Of a stretch of 40,143 nt of DNA, positions 26,790 to 35,718 are shown one piece after another; the first letter of the stretch is position 1, and each line of letters begins with the position of its first letter. Below the pieces are notes generated by a model. It worked only from the letters and a program-made list of their open reading frames with translations, did no database searches and was not told where the DNA came from. The stretch is from Hyphomonas polymorpha PS728. Lineage in GTDB: Bacteria > Pseudomonadota > Alphaproteobacteria > Caulobacterales > Hyphomonadaceae. A program made the position numbers and the translations under genes. The stretch spans positions 1-40,143 of the forward strand of contig NZ_ARYM01000028.1 in assembly GCF_000685315.1 (NCBI RefSeq), given 5' to 3'.

Positions 26790-27431
26790 CTACTTCGCCA
26801 TGCCGCGCAGCACTGTTTCAGCCGCAAAGGCAGCATATTCACGGGCGAGTTCCTGCCCCACTTTCTTTTCCCCGATCATCTCGCGCAGCGTGATGCGGGT
26901 GGAGAAAATATACTGGCAGGCGCCATTGATGAGGAAATAGACGTACTTGTAATCGACCTCCCGGAACTGCCCTGCGGCGATGCCGGCGGTGATGATCTGC
27001 TTCTGCGCCTCGATCAGCGGCAGGAGGAAGCTGGACCAGATCTGCCGCGTGCCTTCGGCCTCCGGATCATCCAGAAAATGCTCCAGCAGGCGGTTGAGAT
27101 AGGGAAAGCGCGAATAGGTGCGGATGATCCCCTGAATATGCACCCGCAGCTTGGTTGCCGGGTCCAGGTTCATTGCCATCAATTCGGTCAGCTGCTTGAT
27201 GGACTGGGCCGTATCGCGCTGCGCCAGCGCCAACAGCAGGCCATCCTTGGAGCCGAAATGGTATTTCACCAGCGGCGCCGTCACGCCCGCGCGCTTGGCA
27301 ATCTGGTGGAGCGAAACATCGATGGAGCCGATTTCCGACATCAGCTCCCCGGCGGCCTCCAGCAGCATTTCGCGCCCTGAGCGTTCCGCAACGGCATCCA
27401 CCAATTCAATGTTCTCCGGTGTGCCGGCCAT
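26790..27431 (-). CDS. TetR-family transcriptional regulator
   Basis: A 213-residue TetR-type repressor. The N-terminal helix-turn-helix domain is seen at about 20-65: LLEAAGELMSEIGSIDVSLHQIAKRAGVTAPLVKYHFGSKDGLLLAL, with the diagnostic YHFGSKDGLL end. The C-terminal ligand-binding region is helical and resembles the branch with a CerR/YbiH-like C-domain (SSFLLPLIEAQKQIITAGIAAGQFR). It stands alone; the divergent neighbour is the cytochrome c lipoprotein at 27655. I see no clear operator palindrome in the 223-base gap. It could act in trans on other loci, but the palindrome at 1828-1845 has no copy beside this gene. Confidence 0.92.
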   Translation of the reverse strand: MAGTPENIELVDAVAERSGREMLLEAAGELMSEIGSIDVSLHQIAKRAGVTAPLVKYHFGSKDGLLLALAQRDTAQSIKQLTELMAMNLDPATKLRVHIQGIIRTYSRFPYLNRLLEHFLDDPEAEGTRQIWSSFLLPLIEAQKQIITAGIAAGQFREVDYKYVYFLINGACQYIFSTRITLREMIGEKKVGQELAREYAAFAAETVLRGMAK

Positions 27432-27654
27432 TTACATACCACCCCTCACTTCGCGCTACTTGATGAACGAAAAGCCCAGGAGGCGCAAGCATCGGGGTCT
27501 GGCCGGCCACCTGCAGGGCGGCAGGCATGGCCGATGCGGGAAAATCGATCCGCCTGCGGCTGAAACCGGCGCCCACCTATGTGCATATCCCTGAGTTGAC
27601 AGCGAGCCAGCCCCAAACGACCCTGCGCAAAAATCACCAAGGGAGTCGGGCCAG

Positions 27655-28026
27655 ATGGCAGGCTACATTCTGAAAACGGCGGCGGCAGGCAGTGTCCTTC
27701 TCCTGGCAGGCTTCGGCCTTCTGGCGGGCTGTTCCAGAGAGGCTGGGGAAGCGCCTGCCGCGTCAGAAGCAAGCGCGACGATGCCCGGCCGCCAGATCGC
27801 TGAAACCCTGTGCGCGGGGTGCCATGCCATTGGCATTGAAGGGCAAAGCCCCCATGCCGATGCCCCACCCTTCCGCACGCTTTCGGAAAAATATCCTGTC
27901 CGCCTTCTGGAAGAGGCCCTCGCCGAAGGGATCGCCGTTGGCCATGAGGATATGCCGGAATTTCAGCTCGAGGCCGATCAGGTGGAACAGCTGATCGTTT
28001 ATCTGGAATCCATCCAGGCGAAATAA
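27655..28026 (+). CDS. Small lipoprotein cytochrome c
   Basis: A 123-residue membrane-anchored c-type cytochrome. It has a hydrophobic signal with lipobox LLAGC (Cys26), a low-complexity Ala/Glu linker, then a single haem motif CAGCH (Cys53, Cys56, His57), with Met100 in HEDMPEF as the likely sixth haem ligand. Covalent haem attachment would occur in the periplasm. The size and spacing fit a class I monohaem electron carrier. ATG 27655 is supported by GGGAG 9 bases upstream. Its partner is unknown; no oxidase or dehydrogenase gene is adjacent. A hairpin follows the stop. Confidence 0.9.
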   Translation: MAGYILKTAAAGSVLLLAGFGLLAGCSREAGEAPAASEASATMPGRQIAETLCAGCHAIGIEGQSPHADAPPFRTLSEKYPVRLLEEALAEGIAVGHEDMPEFQLEADQVEQLIVYLESIQAK

Positions 28027-28033
28027 GGCATCA

Positions 28034-28066
28034 TCCGGCAGGAACGGTCCCCCCGCGCCTGCCGGA
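28034..28066. terminator. Hairpin between the cytochrome c gene and the convergent unknown gene
   Basis: TCCGGCAGG (28034-28042) pairs perfectly with CCTGCCGGA (28058-28066) around a 15-base loop, starting 7 bases after the cytochrome stop. The T content afterwards (CTCTCTCG) is weak. It probably marks the end of both convergent transcripts. Confidence 0.5.
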
Positions 28067-28100
28067 CTCTCTCGCGTGCCATTCCCCCCACGCCAGTTCG

Positions 28101-29096
28101 TTATCCGGCCTTGAAGCTCCACCGGATCACCAGTTCGCCATCCTCGCCCGCCGTCGGATCGAGCGTGCGGCTGTCATTGGACGAGCCCTTGACCTTGATG
28201 GTCTCCCGGCCGGATTTGCCGATCAGGCTACCGGTCAACGGCAGGGTGATCGGCTTGGTCACGTCCTTATAGGGCGGAAAGCTGATCTGTTTCTTCTCGG
28301 TGCCATTCGTCGTTTCCGGGTCATCGGAAATCGTCTGCTCGTCAAAGGCCAGCACCATCATCGGAACAGGCAGTTGCAGGATCAGGGTCTTGCCGGCGCT
28401 GTCCACCTCCAGCATCGAGGCCCCGGCCACCCGCTTGTCGGTCGGCTTCATGTCTGGCGGCAGCGGGATCTGCCCTTTGCCAATCCGCTCAACCGTGGTC
28501 GTGCACCGCTGACCGGGCCGCGACATGCAGATCGGGTCCGCATCGATATATTTGAACTTCTCGGCAATCTCGTAAGTGCCGGTCTGGCGGCCCGTGGCGC
28601 CCCACATCTGATACCGGTTGGGGCCTTGCTGGGCCGCGGTGGCAAAGTCAGGCGCCACCTGTCCACGGGTCTTGTTGATCTCTTCGCTATTGCCCATGCC
28701 ATAGGCCGCCACTTCGCGTTCCAGGCAGGCTTCGTCCTCGCCGCACTTGGCCATCAGCGCCATCACATCATTCATCATCGGCTGCATGGCCCCTGCCGCG
28801 CGGGTCGCTGCTGCCTGCTTGTTCTCCAGGTCTGCCACCTGTGCCTGCTCCATCTTGTGCAGAGCCGGCATCGTCATGGGCTTCTCTGCCTTCAGCGTGG
28901 CGGTCACCGTCGCCACCCGGCGGATCGACCAGGTGTTGGTGTCATACTTGTCCTTCCGCTCCCCGGCGGAGACATACTCATACTCGACGGTCAGAACCGC
29001 CTTCGTGCCTGCCGGAACAATCTCCTGACTGAGGGCCGGAAGCGCAGCGAGCGCGCAGCTGGCCACCAGCAAGGCGGTACGCAAGGATTGGAGCAT
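28101..29096 (-). CDS. Exported protein of unknown function
   Basis: A 331-residue protein with a clear Sec signal peptide (MLQSLRTALLVASCALAALPALSQE, cleavage likely after ALS). I do not recognise a family. Visible features are an N-terminal beta-like stretch (GTKAVLTVEYEYVSAG), a Gln/Ala/Met-rich helical part near 75-120 (MEQAQVADLENKQAAATRAAG), four cysteines in two close pairs (MAKCGEDEACLE and ICMSRPGQRCTT) that could form disulfides, and a basic C-terminal strand ending LVIRWSFKAG. It would be periplasmic or surface-associated. It is a single leftward gene between the cytochrome c and the AraC regulator. Codon use matches its neighbours, so it is probably a genuine native gene. Confidence 0.8.
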   Translation of the reverse strand: MLQSLRTALLVASCALAALPALSQEIVPAGTKAVLTVEYEYVSAGERKDKYDTNTWSIRRVATVTATLKAEKPMTMPALHKMEQAQVADLENKQAAATRAAGAMQPMMNDVMALMAKCGEDEACLEREVAAYGMGNSEEINKTRGQVAPDFATAAQQGPNRYQMWGATGRQTGTYEIAEKFKYIDADPICMSRPGQRCTTTVERIGKGQIPLPPDMKPTDKRVAGASMLEVDSAGKTLILQLPVPMMVLAFDEQTISDDPETTNGTEKKQISFPPYKDVTKPITLPLTGSLIGKSGRETIKVKGSSNDSRTLDPTAGEDGELVIRWSFKAG

Positions 29097-29170
29097 CAGG
29101 TGGGCTTCCCTTTTCCATTGTGGAGTAGGGAATGTTTGCGCCAGCCAGGCGGCGCCGTCTTGGGGGCAGT

Positions 29171-30133
29171 CTATGGGTTTTGGGATACTGGGTCGCCCGG
29201 CTTTGACGCCCGCATGTCAGAGGGTGTCATGCCGAAACGGCGCCGGAATACCTGATTGAACCAGGAAATATCCCCGAACCCCGCCATCAGAGCCAGCGCC
29301 GCGATCGTCCGCCCGGAAAGCTTCGGATCCAGCAGAAGCGTCCGCACATGGTCGAGCCGCGCGTGCATGACATGATCGGTAAAGCTCGAACCCTCATCAT
29401 AAAAAAGCGCGCGGATATAAGGCACTGACAGGCCGTGGCGGCGCGCGATCCAGTCGAGCGACAGCTCCGGCTCGCTCAGATGCACTGCCACATCCGCCTT
29501 GATCGCCTGCCGGCGCGCGGCCCGCACGCCCTGCTGTTTCGCCTGCTCGGCCGCGTCGCGTCCCGGCCCCAGCAACAGCGCCGCCAGATCAATGATGTGC
29601 GCAGAGAACAAGGCCTCTTCCGCCGGCGTGATCGCCCGCTCATCCATGAGCAGCGTCATCGCATACCCCTGCAACAGGCGCGCCACGGGGGAAGCCAGCG
29701 AATGCGTCGGAAGCAGACTGTCAGTACCCGCCCGCAGGCGCGGCACCAGCACAGCTTTGGGAATGGCAATATTCAACAGATGGCTGGGCTCTGCAGCAAT
29801 CGTTACACACCGGCGCTCGCGCCGCAGAACGTTGATGTCTCCCGAATGCACCTGCCGCTCCGCGCCCCTGGCATCAATCACCCCGCCCCCGGCCTGGGTG
29901 ATGCTGAGATAGAGGGTGCCATCATCATCCGGGCTCGTGGTGATCTGAACCGGCGGTGTCTCCAGCCGCGCGATATGAATATTGGCCACATCGCGAAGCA
30001 CCATGGCCGCCCTGACCGGCGCTTCGTCCAGAAAATCGATCGCCCCGCTGACATGCGCCCCGTAAGCCGCCTCGACGACATCCCGCCGTTGCTCAACCGG
30101 CACCTGATCTGTTGAGAACCTCAGCAGCGCCAT
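29171..30133 (-). CDS. AraC-family transcriptional regulator
   Basis: A 320-residue regulator. The C-terminal DNA-binding domain (about 215-310) has two helix-turn-helix units: LSLDWIARRHGLSVPYIRALF and GRTIAALALMAGFGDISWF, followed by NQVFRRRFGMTPSDMR, the AraC/XylS signature end. The N-terminal 200 residues resemble the AraC-binding-like ligand domain of the activator group (GDINVLRRERR; ARLLQGYAMTLLMD). The gene lies between the unknown exported protein and the alpha/beta-hydrolase lipoprotein, all leftward but with separate gaps of about 70 bases, so it may regulate one of them. The effector is unknown. Confidence 0.93.
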   Translation of the reverse strand: MALLRFSTDQVPVEQRRDVVEAAYGAHVSGAIDFLDEAPVRAAMVLRDVANIHIARLETPPVQITTSPDDDGTLYLSITQAGGGVIDARGAERQVHSGDINVLRRERRCVTIAAEPSHLLNIAIPKAVLVPRLRAGTDSLLPTHSLASPVARLLQGYAMTLLMDERAITPAEEALFSAHIIDLAALLLGPGRDAAEQAKQQGVRAARRQAIKADVAVHLSEPELSLDWIARRHGLSVPYIRALFYDEGSSFTDHVMHARLDHVRTLLLDPKLSGRTIAALALMAGFGDISWFNQVFRRRFGMTPSDMRASKPGDPVSQNP

Positions 30134-30203
30134 GGGATAAACGCTCCTTGCAAGCGGATACTGCGCTTATCGGTATGCCATTCCCCGCCAGAAGCAACCA
30201 GCA

Positions 30204-31589
30204 TCAGCGGCTGGGCAAAATCACCGCCTCGGGATAGCCCCCCGGCACCACCGGAACACCGGCAGCGAAATCTGCGACCATCTCGAAATAGCCCGGCGCG
30301 ACATGGGTGAACTCCCGCGAACCGTCCGGCAGGATATCAAAGCCCCGCATACCGTGATCATAGCCGGGATACTCGGCAACAGTGATCGGACGGCCTTCAT
30401 ATTGCAGGCTTTTCAGTCGGGACCGGGTATAGGCGGGCGGCGCATCCCGGTCAGCGCCCGCAAGAATCCAGAGGACCGGCGCGCTCACCTGGCGCAGGAC
30501 AGGTTCGCCCTCATGCCGCCAGCTGGTGCCGACCGACCGCAGCGGACCGGCCACCCGCAGCACGACTTCGGAATGCTGCAGGATCTCGCCGGTGAACTCG
30601 CCTTTGACATGGCGATACCAAGGCTCGTCCTTGTAGATTTTCTTCAGGTTTTCGAGTTCCGCAAAGCCTGATTTGAAGTCTGACGCCATGACCGTTCCGG
30701 CGGCATCTCCCAGCATGCCCGCGGCCATCTGCGCCTCCGGCCCAAAGCCGGCTTCGGCCACATCCTGAACGGTCTGCGCGCGATTTTCCGCCAGCGGGCT
30801 TTCCAACAGGCCGTAGGACACAATGACGAAATCCGGCTTCACCGACACCGCCGCTATCGGCGCCACCCAGCCGCCCTGGCTGGCCCCATGCAGGCCGAAC
30901 CGGCCGAGCCTCTGGCCCGCCATCCGGCGCGCCTCCGCAGAGGCGGCAACGGCATCGGTCGCCAGCAGGCTGAAATTCTGCGTATAGTCCCCCTTGGAGG
31001 CCCCGGTGCCACGCTTGTCATAGATGAAGACGCCCACGCCCTGCAGAGGCAGGAGATGCTGGAACCCGTCATAGGCGAGCGCAGAATACCGCCCCGATCC
31101 ATGCACCTGCACCACCACCGGCACCGTCTCGGCGCCCGCCGGCAGGATCAGCCGCCCGGCGAGTTGTGTGCCCTTGGCGCCGGTGAAGACCGTATCCTGC
31201 ACCGTCACCTCAACCGGGACGGCCGAAGCCCCCTCAAACTGGGTAAGCCCGCCTTCGCAGGTGAACTCGATCTGCCGGTCTTCAAGCCTGTCACTCCAGC
31301 CGATATAGGCTTTCCAGGCTTCGTTCTCGAACACGAACCGCCCGGTCTGGCCATCCAGCGCGCGCCAGCGCAGTCCTTCCTCCATCGCGGTAACGGCGAG
31401 GCCGCCGCCATTCTCAAGCCGCCAGCTGCCGCCACACGCCGGATCGCCCGCCACCGGCCCGGCAGCCAGGCCCGGAATGGACGGCATGGCGGGAAGGGCA
31501 GGCATTTCCGGAAGGCCGGGCATCCGGCTGGAACAGGAAACCAGCAACCCCGCCATCAGCGCCGCAGTCATTATGCCAAGCGTTTTCAT
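30204..31589 (-). CDS. Alpha/beta-hydrolase lipoprotein
   Basis: A 461-residue envelope esterase or peptidase-like enzyme. The signal peptide ends in the lipobox LLVSC (Cys19). A Met/Pro/Leu-rich linker follows (PGLPEMPALPAMPSIPGL), probably a spacer from the membrane. Residues about 45-125 form an extra N-terminal domain, and the alpha/beta-hydrolase core begins with VVVQVHGSGRYSALA (oxyanion region) and IYDKRGTGASKGDY. The nucleophile elbow is GLHGASQGGW (Ser). The acid is likely in LAGADRDAP and the catalytic His in YPGYDHGMRG. The AraC regulator lies just downstream on the same strand. Substrate is unknown; relatives are annotated as dienelactone-hydrolase-like or prolyl-oligopeptidase-like. 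Confidence 0.88.
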   Translation of the reverse strand: MKTLGIMTAALMAGLLVSCSSRMPGLPEMPALPAMPSIPGLAAGPVAGDPACGGSWRLENGGGLAVTAMEEGLRWRALDGQTGRFVFENEAWKAYIGWSDRLEDRQIEFTCEGGLTQFEGASAVPVEVTVQDTVFTGAKGTQLAGRLILPAGAETVPVVVQVHGSGRYSALAYDGFQHLLPLQGVGVFIYDKRGTGASKGDYTQNFSLLATDAVAASAEARRMAGQRLGRFGLHGASQGGWVAPIAAVSVKPDFVIVSYGLLESPLAENRAQTVQDVAEAGFGPEAQMAAGMLGDAAGTVMASDFKSGFAELENLKKIYKDEPWYRHVKGEFTGEILQHSEVVLRVAGPLRSVGTSWRHEGEPVLRQVSAPVLWILAGADRDAPPAYTRSRLKSLQYEGRPITVAEYPGYDHGMRGFDILPDGSREFTHVAPGYFEMVADFAAGVPVVPGGYPEAVILPSR

Positions 31590-31680
31590 GCCCGCGAATC
31601 CCCATCGTTTCTGTTGTTCTTACTGACAGCAATGACGCCCCTTGCCGGTAAACACAACGATCTGCGGGAAGCCGGAATAA

Positions 31681-31698
31681 TAAGGCTTGATTGCCTTA
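31681..31698. promoter_or_regulatory. Candidate operator upstream of the HlyD/EmrB-like pair
   Basis: TAAGGC-TTGATT-GCCTTA is an 18-base inverted repeat between the divergent hydrolase and HlyD-like genes, about 90 bases from one start and 110 from the other. Efflux operons of this type are usually repressed by MarR or TetR proteins that bind such repeats. No such regulator gene is adjacent. Confidence 0.35.
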
Positions 31699-31809
31699 GG
31701 GTTATGTCTCGCTCAAATACGATTTGTGGCGGATGAGGACGGCCAACGTCCCGCAAAACAGCCACGACAGGGAGGAAGGAATCCGGCGCTGTTCAGCCGG
31801 TCACGGGCC

Positions 31810-32988
31810 ATGGAAGGCGATTCACAATCCTTTGCCGCAGAGACGGAACCGACCGCCCGCCAGCGCGCGGCTGCATTTGTCCGGTCGCGGCGGGGGCGCA
31901 TGTGGATTGCGGGCGTGGCCGCCCTGATCCTGCTGGTTCTCGGCATACGTTTCCTGATGGACCGGGGGGCTTATGTCTCCACATCCGACGCCCGTATTGC
32001 CGCCGAGATGATTGCCGTCTCTACCGATATTTCCGGACGCATCACCAGCGTTCAGGTGAAAGAGGGCGACCGGGTATCTGCGGGCGATATTCTTTACACC
32101 ATTGATGACCGCGAAGCCGTGTTCACGCTGGCCCAGCTTGAGGCCGAAGCAACCCGGCTGCGCGCGGAAATGGCACGCGAGGAAACGCGCGCCGGCCTTG
32201 CCACCTCCAAAGCGGGAAGCGAGGTGGCCGCACGCCGGGCCGGCACCGTGTCAGCGGTGGCCAGTGTGGAGGCCGCCCGCTCCAATCTTGAGATTGCGCA
32301 GCGCAACTATGACCGCACCAAAGACCTGTTCGACCGGGGCCTGATGCCACAGTCCAATCTCGACCAGGCCAAGAATGTGCTCGACACGCGCGCCCAGGCC
32401 CTGCGGCGGGCGCAGGCCGAGCGGGAAACTGCCGCCGCCGACCACCGCACGGCCAGCATCGTGGGCCAGGAGGTTCGCCTCATCGACTATGAGCTGACCG
32501 TGCTGCGTGCGGCGCTGGACCAGGCGGAGGCGCGCGTTGAAGCGCAGAAGGTGGTGGTGGAACAGCATACCATCCGTAGTCCGATTGACGGGGTGGTGGA
32601 CGAATTGTTCTTCGACAATGGCGAGCATTCCCTGCGCGGCTACCGGATGGCCCTGCTGCATGATCCAGGCGCTATGTGGGTTTCGGCCAACATCAAGGAG
32701 ACTGACATCCGGCATGTGCGTCCGTCTGCGCCCGTGCAGGTGCGCGCCGACAGCGACCCGTCTCACCCCATTTCCGGGCGGGTAACCCGTGTGCATGATG
32801 CCACCGTCGGCGAAGCTGCGATGATGCCGAACCCCAACGCAAATGGGGTCTTCACCAAGATCACCCAGCGAATCCGCGTGCGGATAGATCTGGAGCCGAC
32901 ACAGGTGGAACTCCGGCCCGGAACGATGGTGCGGGTGCGTATCCGCAAGACAGACGCGGGCACAGGGGCAAGCGGAGAAACAGCGTGA
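31810..32988 (+). CDS. HlyD/EmrA-like membrane-fusion protein
   Basis: A 392-residue periplasmic adaptor for a multidrug or export pump. It has a single membrane anchor (about 30-50, MWIAGVAALILLVLGIRFLM), then STSDARIAAEMIAVSTDISG and GDRVSAGDILYTIDD, which are the lipoyl-like hairpin halves. A long coiled-coil follows (about 95-235, rich in Ala/Glu/Arg), then QHTIRSPIDGVVDELFFDNGE and beta-barrel sequence. ATG 31810 gives the usual N-terminus but its ribosome-binding site is poor. The strong AGGGAGGAAGG at 31769-31779 lies about 30 bases upstream and would suit an in-frame CTG at 31789, so the true start is uncertain. It overlaps the EmrB-like gene by GTGA. A TolC-type outer channel must come from elsewhere. 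Confidence 0.9.
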   Translation: MEGDSQSFAAETEPTARQRAAAFVRSRRGRMWIAGVAALILLVLGIRFLMDRGAYVSTSDARIAAEMIAVSTDISGRITSVQVKEGDRVSAGDILYTIDDREAVFTLAQLEAEATRLRAEMAREETRAGLATSKAGSEVAARRAGTVSAVASVEAARSNLEIAQRNYDRTKDLFDRGLMPQSNLDQAKNVLDTRAQALRRAQAERETAAADHRTASIVGQEVRLIDYELTVLRAALDQAEARVEAQKVVVEQHTIRSPIDGVVDELFFDNGEHSLRGYRMALLHDPGAMWVSANIKETDIRHVRPSAPVQVRADSDPSHPISGRVTRVHDATVGEAAMMPNPNANGVFTKITQRIRVRIDLEPTQVELRPGTMVRVRIRKTDAGTGASGETA

Positions 32989-34631
32989 CGATGGCGCCCG
33001 GCATTCTGCCCGCAGGCAGGCCCGCCCCTGAACGCAGCCCCGCGCCCATCGATATCCCCGCCATGGCCGGACCCTCGGTGCGGGCGCAGTTCGAACGATT
33101 TGGCGGGATGTATCGCTGGATCCTGCTGTTCACGATGCTCACCGGCTCCATGGCGACCATGCTGGCGGCAACGACGATCAACGTGGCCCTGCCCGCCATC
33201 ATCGGCGCTTTTGGCCTTGGCCAGGATCAGGCGCAATGGATGTCGACCGCATTCCTCGCCTCTTCGACCATCGCGATGCTGGCCAATGCCTGGGCGATGG
33301 CAACGTTTGGGCCGCGGGCGACCTATGCTTTCGGCATGATCGTGTTCGTGATCGGATCATTGCTGGGCGCGGTCAGCAGCACGCTGGAACTTCTGATCCT
33401 GTCGCGGGGCCTCCAGGGCATATCGGCGGGCCTGTTGCAGCCGATGTCGATGTTCCTGATCTTCCAGACCTTTCCGGACAACAAGCGTGGCATGGCGATG
33501 GGCGTGTTCTCCATTGGCGTGGTGCTGGCGCCGGCCTTTGGCCCGGCGCTGGGCGGGATTGCCGTGGACCTGGCAAGCTGGCGGCTGGTTTTTGTAGCCA
33601 CCCTGCCCCTTGCCCTGGTTGCCATGGCGATTGCGCCTTTCCTGATGCCGAAAGGAGACCGCAATCCCAACATGCCTCGCCCGCCGCTCGACTGGCAGGG
33701 CCTCAGCCTGCTGGCAATTGCCGTGGTCGGACTATTGGCCGCCTTTGCAGGCGGCAATCGGGATGGCTGGGATTCGGACAAGACCCTGCTGCGCTTTGGT
33801 ATCGGCATTGTGGCGGGCATCCTGTTTTTCCTGTGGGAACGCGGCCATCCGTTCCCGGCACTGAACCCGAAGATTTTCACCTATCGCCAGTTCTGGTCTG
33901 CCGGGCTGATCATCTCCGCAACCGGCATCGCGATCTACGGATCGACCTATCTCATTCCGATGTTCGTGCAGCTGGTGCAGGGATATTCGCCAACAGCGGC
34001 AGGCGTGATGATGATCCCGGCAGGAATTGCCATGATGATCGGCTTTCCGATTGCGGGCCGCCTGACTGACAGGATGGATGCGCGCTGGCTCCTGGGCTTT
34101 GGCATCATCAGCTTTGCGGTCTCTGCCTGGCTGCTGTCGCATGTGTCAGCGATGACGCCCTACTGGGTGCTGGTGGGATGGATCGTGCTCAGCCGGATCG
34201 GCATCAGTTTCTGCATGCCGCCTTCCAACACAACGGCAGCGCGGGCTGTGCCGCCGCATCTGCTGGCATCGGCAGCGGGCGGGGTGTCGTTCCTTATGCA
34301 GGTGGGCGGCGCATTCGGGGTGAACCTCCTCGCCATCATCCTGCAGCGGCGCACGATCTTCCACGGCGACCACCTATCGGCTGCGCTGAATGAAACGAAT
34401 GCCGAGATGATGTACCAGCATGCGCTTCAGGCGCAGACGCTGGAGATGCGTGGGATGGCGCAGGTTCAGGCGTTTCAGTCTGCGTTTGGCGTTTTGAATC
34501 AGAAGGTTGCCGCAGAGGCGCTGGTGTATGCATTCCGGGACTGCTTCTTCATTATCTTTGTCTGGTTTGTGTTCGTGCTGGGCGCGCTTGCCTTGATGCC
34601 GAAGCCAAAGATGGTACAGCCGCCCAGCTAG
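32985..34631 (+). CDS. EmrB/QacA-type (DHA2) MFS drug efflux transporter
   Basis: A 548-residue inner-membrane proton-drug antiporter with about 14 hydrophobic segments. DHA2-type features are MLAATTINVALPAIIGAFGL in helix 1, DQAQWMSTAFLASSTIAM in helix 2, SRGLQGISAGLLQPMSMFLI around helix 4, and motif C-like MGVFSIGVVLAPAFGPALGG in helix 5. The GTG at 32985 overlaps the adaptor stop and has GGAG 7 bases before it; an ATG follows two codons later. With the adaptor it should form a tripartite export system once joined to a TolC-like channel. The substrate cannot be told; the helix 2 region lacks the usual proline of QacA proteins. Confidence 0.92.
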   Translation: MTMAPGILPAGRPAPERSPAPIDIPAMAGPSVRAQFERFGGMYRWILLFTMLTGSMATMLAATTINVALPAIIGAFGLGQDQAQWMSTAFLASSTIAMLANAWAMATFGPRATYAFGMIVFVIGSLLGAVSSTLELLILSRGLQGISAGLLQPMSMFLIFQTFPDNKRGMAMGVFSIGVVLAPAFGPALGGIAVDLASWRLVFVATLPLALVAMAIAPFLMPKGDRNPNMPRPPLDWQGLSLLAIAVVGLLAAFAGGNRDGWDSDKTLLRFGIGIVAGILFFLWERGHPFPALNPKIFTYRQFWSAGLIISATGIAIYGSTYLIPMFVQLVQGYSPTAAGVMMIPAGIAMMIGFPIAGRLTDRMDARWLLGFGIISFAVSAWLLSHVSAMTPYWVLVGWIVLSRIGISFCMPPSNTTAARAVPPHLLASAAGGVSFLMQVGGAFGVNLLAIILQRRTIFHGDHLSAALNETNAEMMYQHALQAQTLEMRGMAQVQAFQSAFGVLNQKVAAEALVYAFRDCFFIIFVWFVFVLGALALMPKPKMVQPPS

Positions 34632-34654
34632 GCATTTCTCACAGGGCAGCAGCA

Positions 34655-35347
34655 TTGGCGGCGACAGACACTCTCGCGCGGAACCGGGCGTTCATTGCGG
34701 CCAATACGCGGCTGGCGCCGGTGGACGGGTTGCCGCTGCCGCATCGCAAACCCTTGGAAACACTGCGTATCTGGCAGGCAGACGAGATTACGCCGATCTG
34801 GTCTGCCACCGAGGCTGACCTTGACCGGCAGGGTATCGAGCCGCCCTTCTGGGCCTTTCCCTGGGCGGGGGGACAAGCGGTGGCGCGGCTGATCCTGGAG
34901 CAGCCGGAGATCGTGCGGGGCAAACGCGTGCTGGATATTGCCTGCGGCAGCGGAATGGTGGGCATTGCAGCGGCGGCAGCGGGCGCGCGCGAAGTTTGGG
35001 TGAATGACATCGACCCGATCTGCGAGGCGGCGGCGCAGCTGAACGCGGAGGCCAATGGCGTGTCGCTGTGCTGGCTGGCGGGTAATCTGCTGGATAGGGC
35101 GCCTCCGGATGTGGATGTGATCCTGGCGGGAGACATCTTCTACGAGATGACGATGGCAGCGCGGTTTCTGCAATGGCTGAAACAGGCGGCCGCGCAAGGG
35201 GTGGCCGCCTATGCTGGTGATCCCGGGCGGGCCTATGCGCCAGAGGGCGAAGCCGGGCTGATGGCGGAATACGAGATTGCCACCACGATGGAGCTGGAGA
35301 GCGTGGAGCGGCGGCGCGCCCGCGTCTGGAATATATCTGTATACTGA
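34655..35347 (+). CDS. Class I methyltransferase, ETF-beta lysine methyltransferase (METTL20)-like
   Basis: A 230-residue SAM-dependent methyltransferase. The segment PPFWAFPWAGGQAVARLIL before motif I is characteristic of the protein-lysine methyltransferase family that includes human METTL20/ETFBKMT and bacterial homologues that modify electron-transfer flavoprotein beta subunit. Motif I is VLDIACGSGMVGIAAA, motif II VNDIDPICEAA, and the post-II motif is DVILAGDIFYE. The start is TTG 34655; no better start is seen. It lies 23 bases after the efflux gene and may be read from the same transcript, with no obvious functional link. The target is inferred from family knowledge only; no ETF gene is in the window. 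Confidence 0.85.
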   Translation: MAATDTLARNRAFIAANTRLAPVDGLPLPHRKPLETLRIWQADEITPIWSATEADLDRQGIEPPFWAFPWAGGQAVARLILEQPEIVRGKRVLDIACGSGMVGIAAAAAGAREVWVNDIDPICEAAAQLNAEANGVSLCWLAGNLLDRAPPDVDVILAGDIFYEMTMAARFLQWLKQAAAQGVAAYAGDPGRAYAPEGEAGLMAEYEIATTMELESVERRRARVWNISVY

Positions 35348-35718
35348 TTATTTGGCGCAGGTTTGCAGTTGGCATGACCGGTTGACCGCGCTGACTCTCA
35401 GGCGCGTGTGCAACTCTTTTGCTTTCCTGTGGCGGTGCCTCCCCTCCTTTCCTTTGATCCTCCGTTCTGGGCTTCGTGTTGCGGCCGGCCAGATCAGCTT
35501 CGTGGCGAGCGATTTTTCTCTGGCGGCAGGAATATATTGTAAGCTGGCTTTCGGAGGGGGTGGATTTGATTTTCCGGGGCCACCGGTTTTTTGGGGGATA
35601 GGCCGGACTGGCGCCAGCGTGTCTATCGGGAAGGCGCGGCGGTGGCTTGGGCGATAGCGGCGGGGCGACCTCCGCAGGAATTTGAAGGACAAGCTTGGCC
35701 GAGCCCCCTTCCGGGGGC

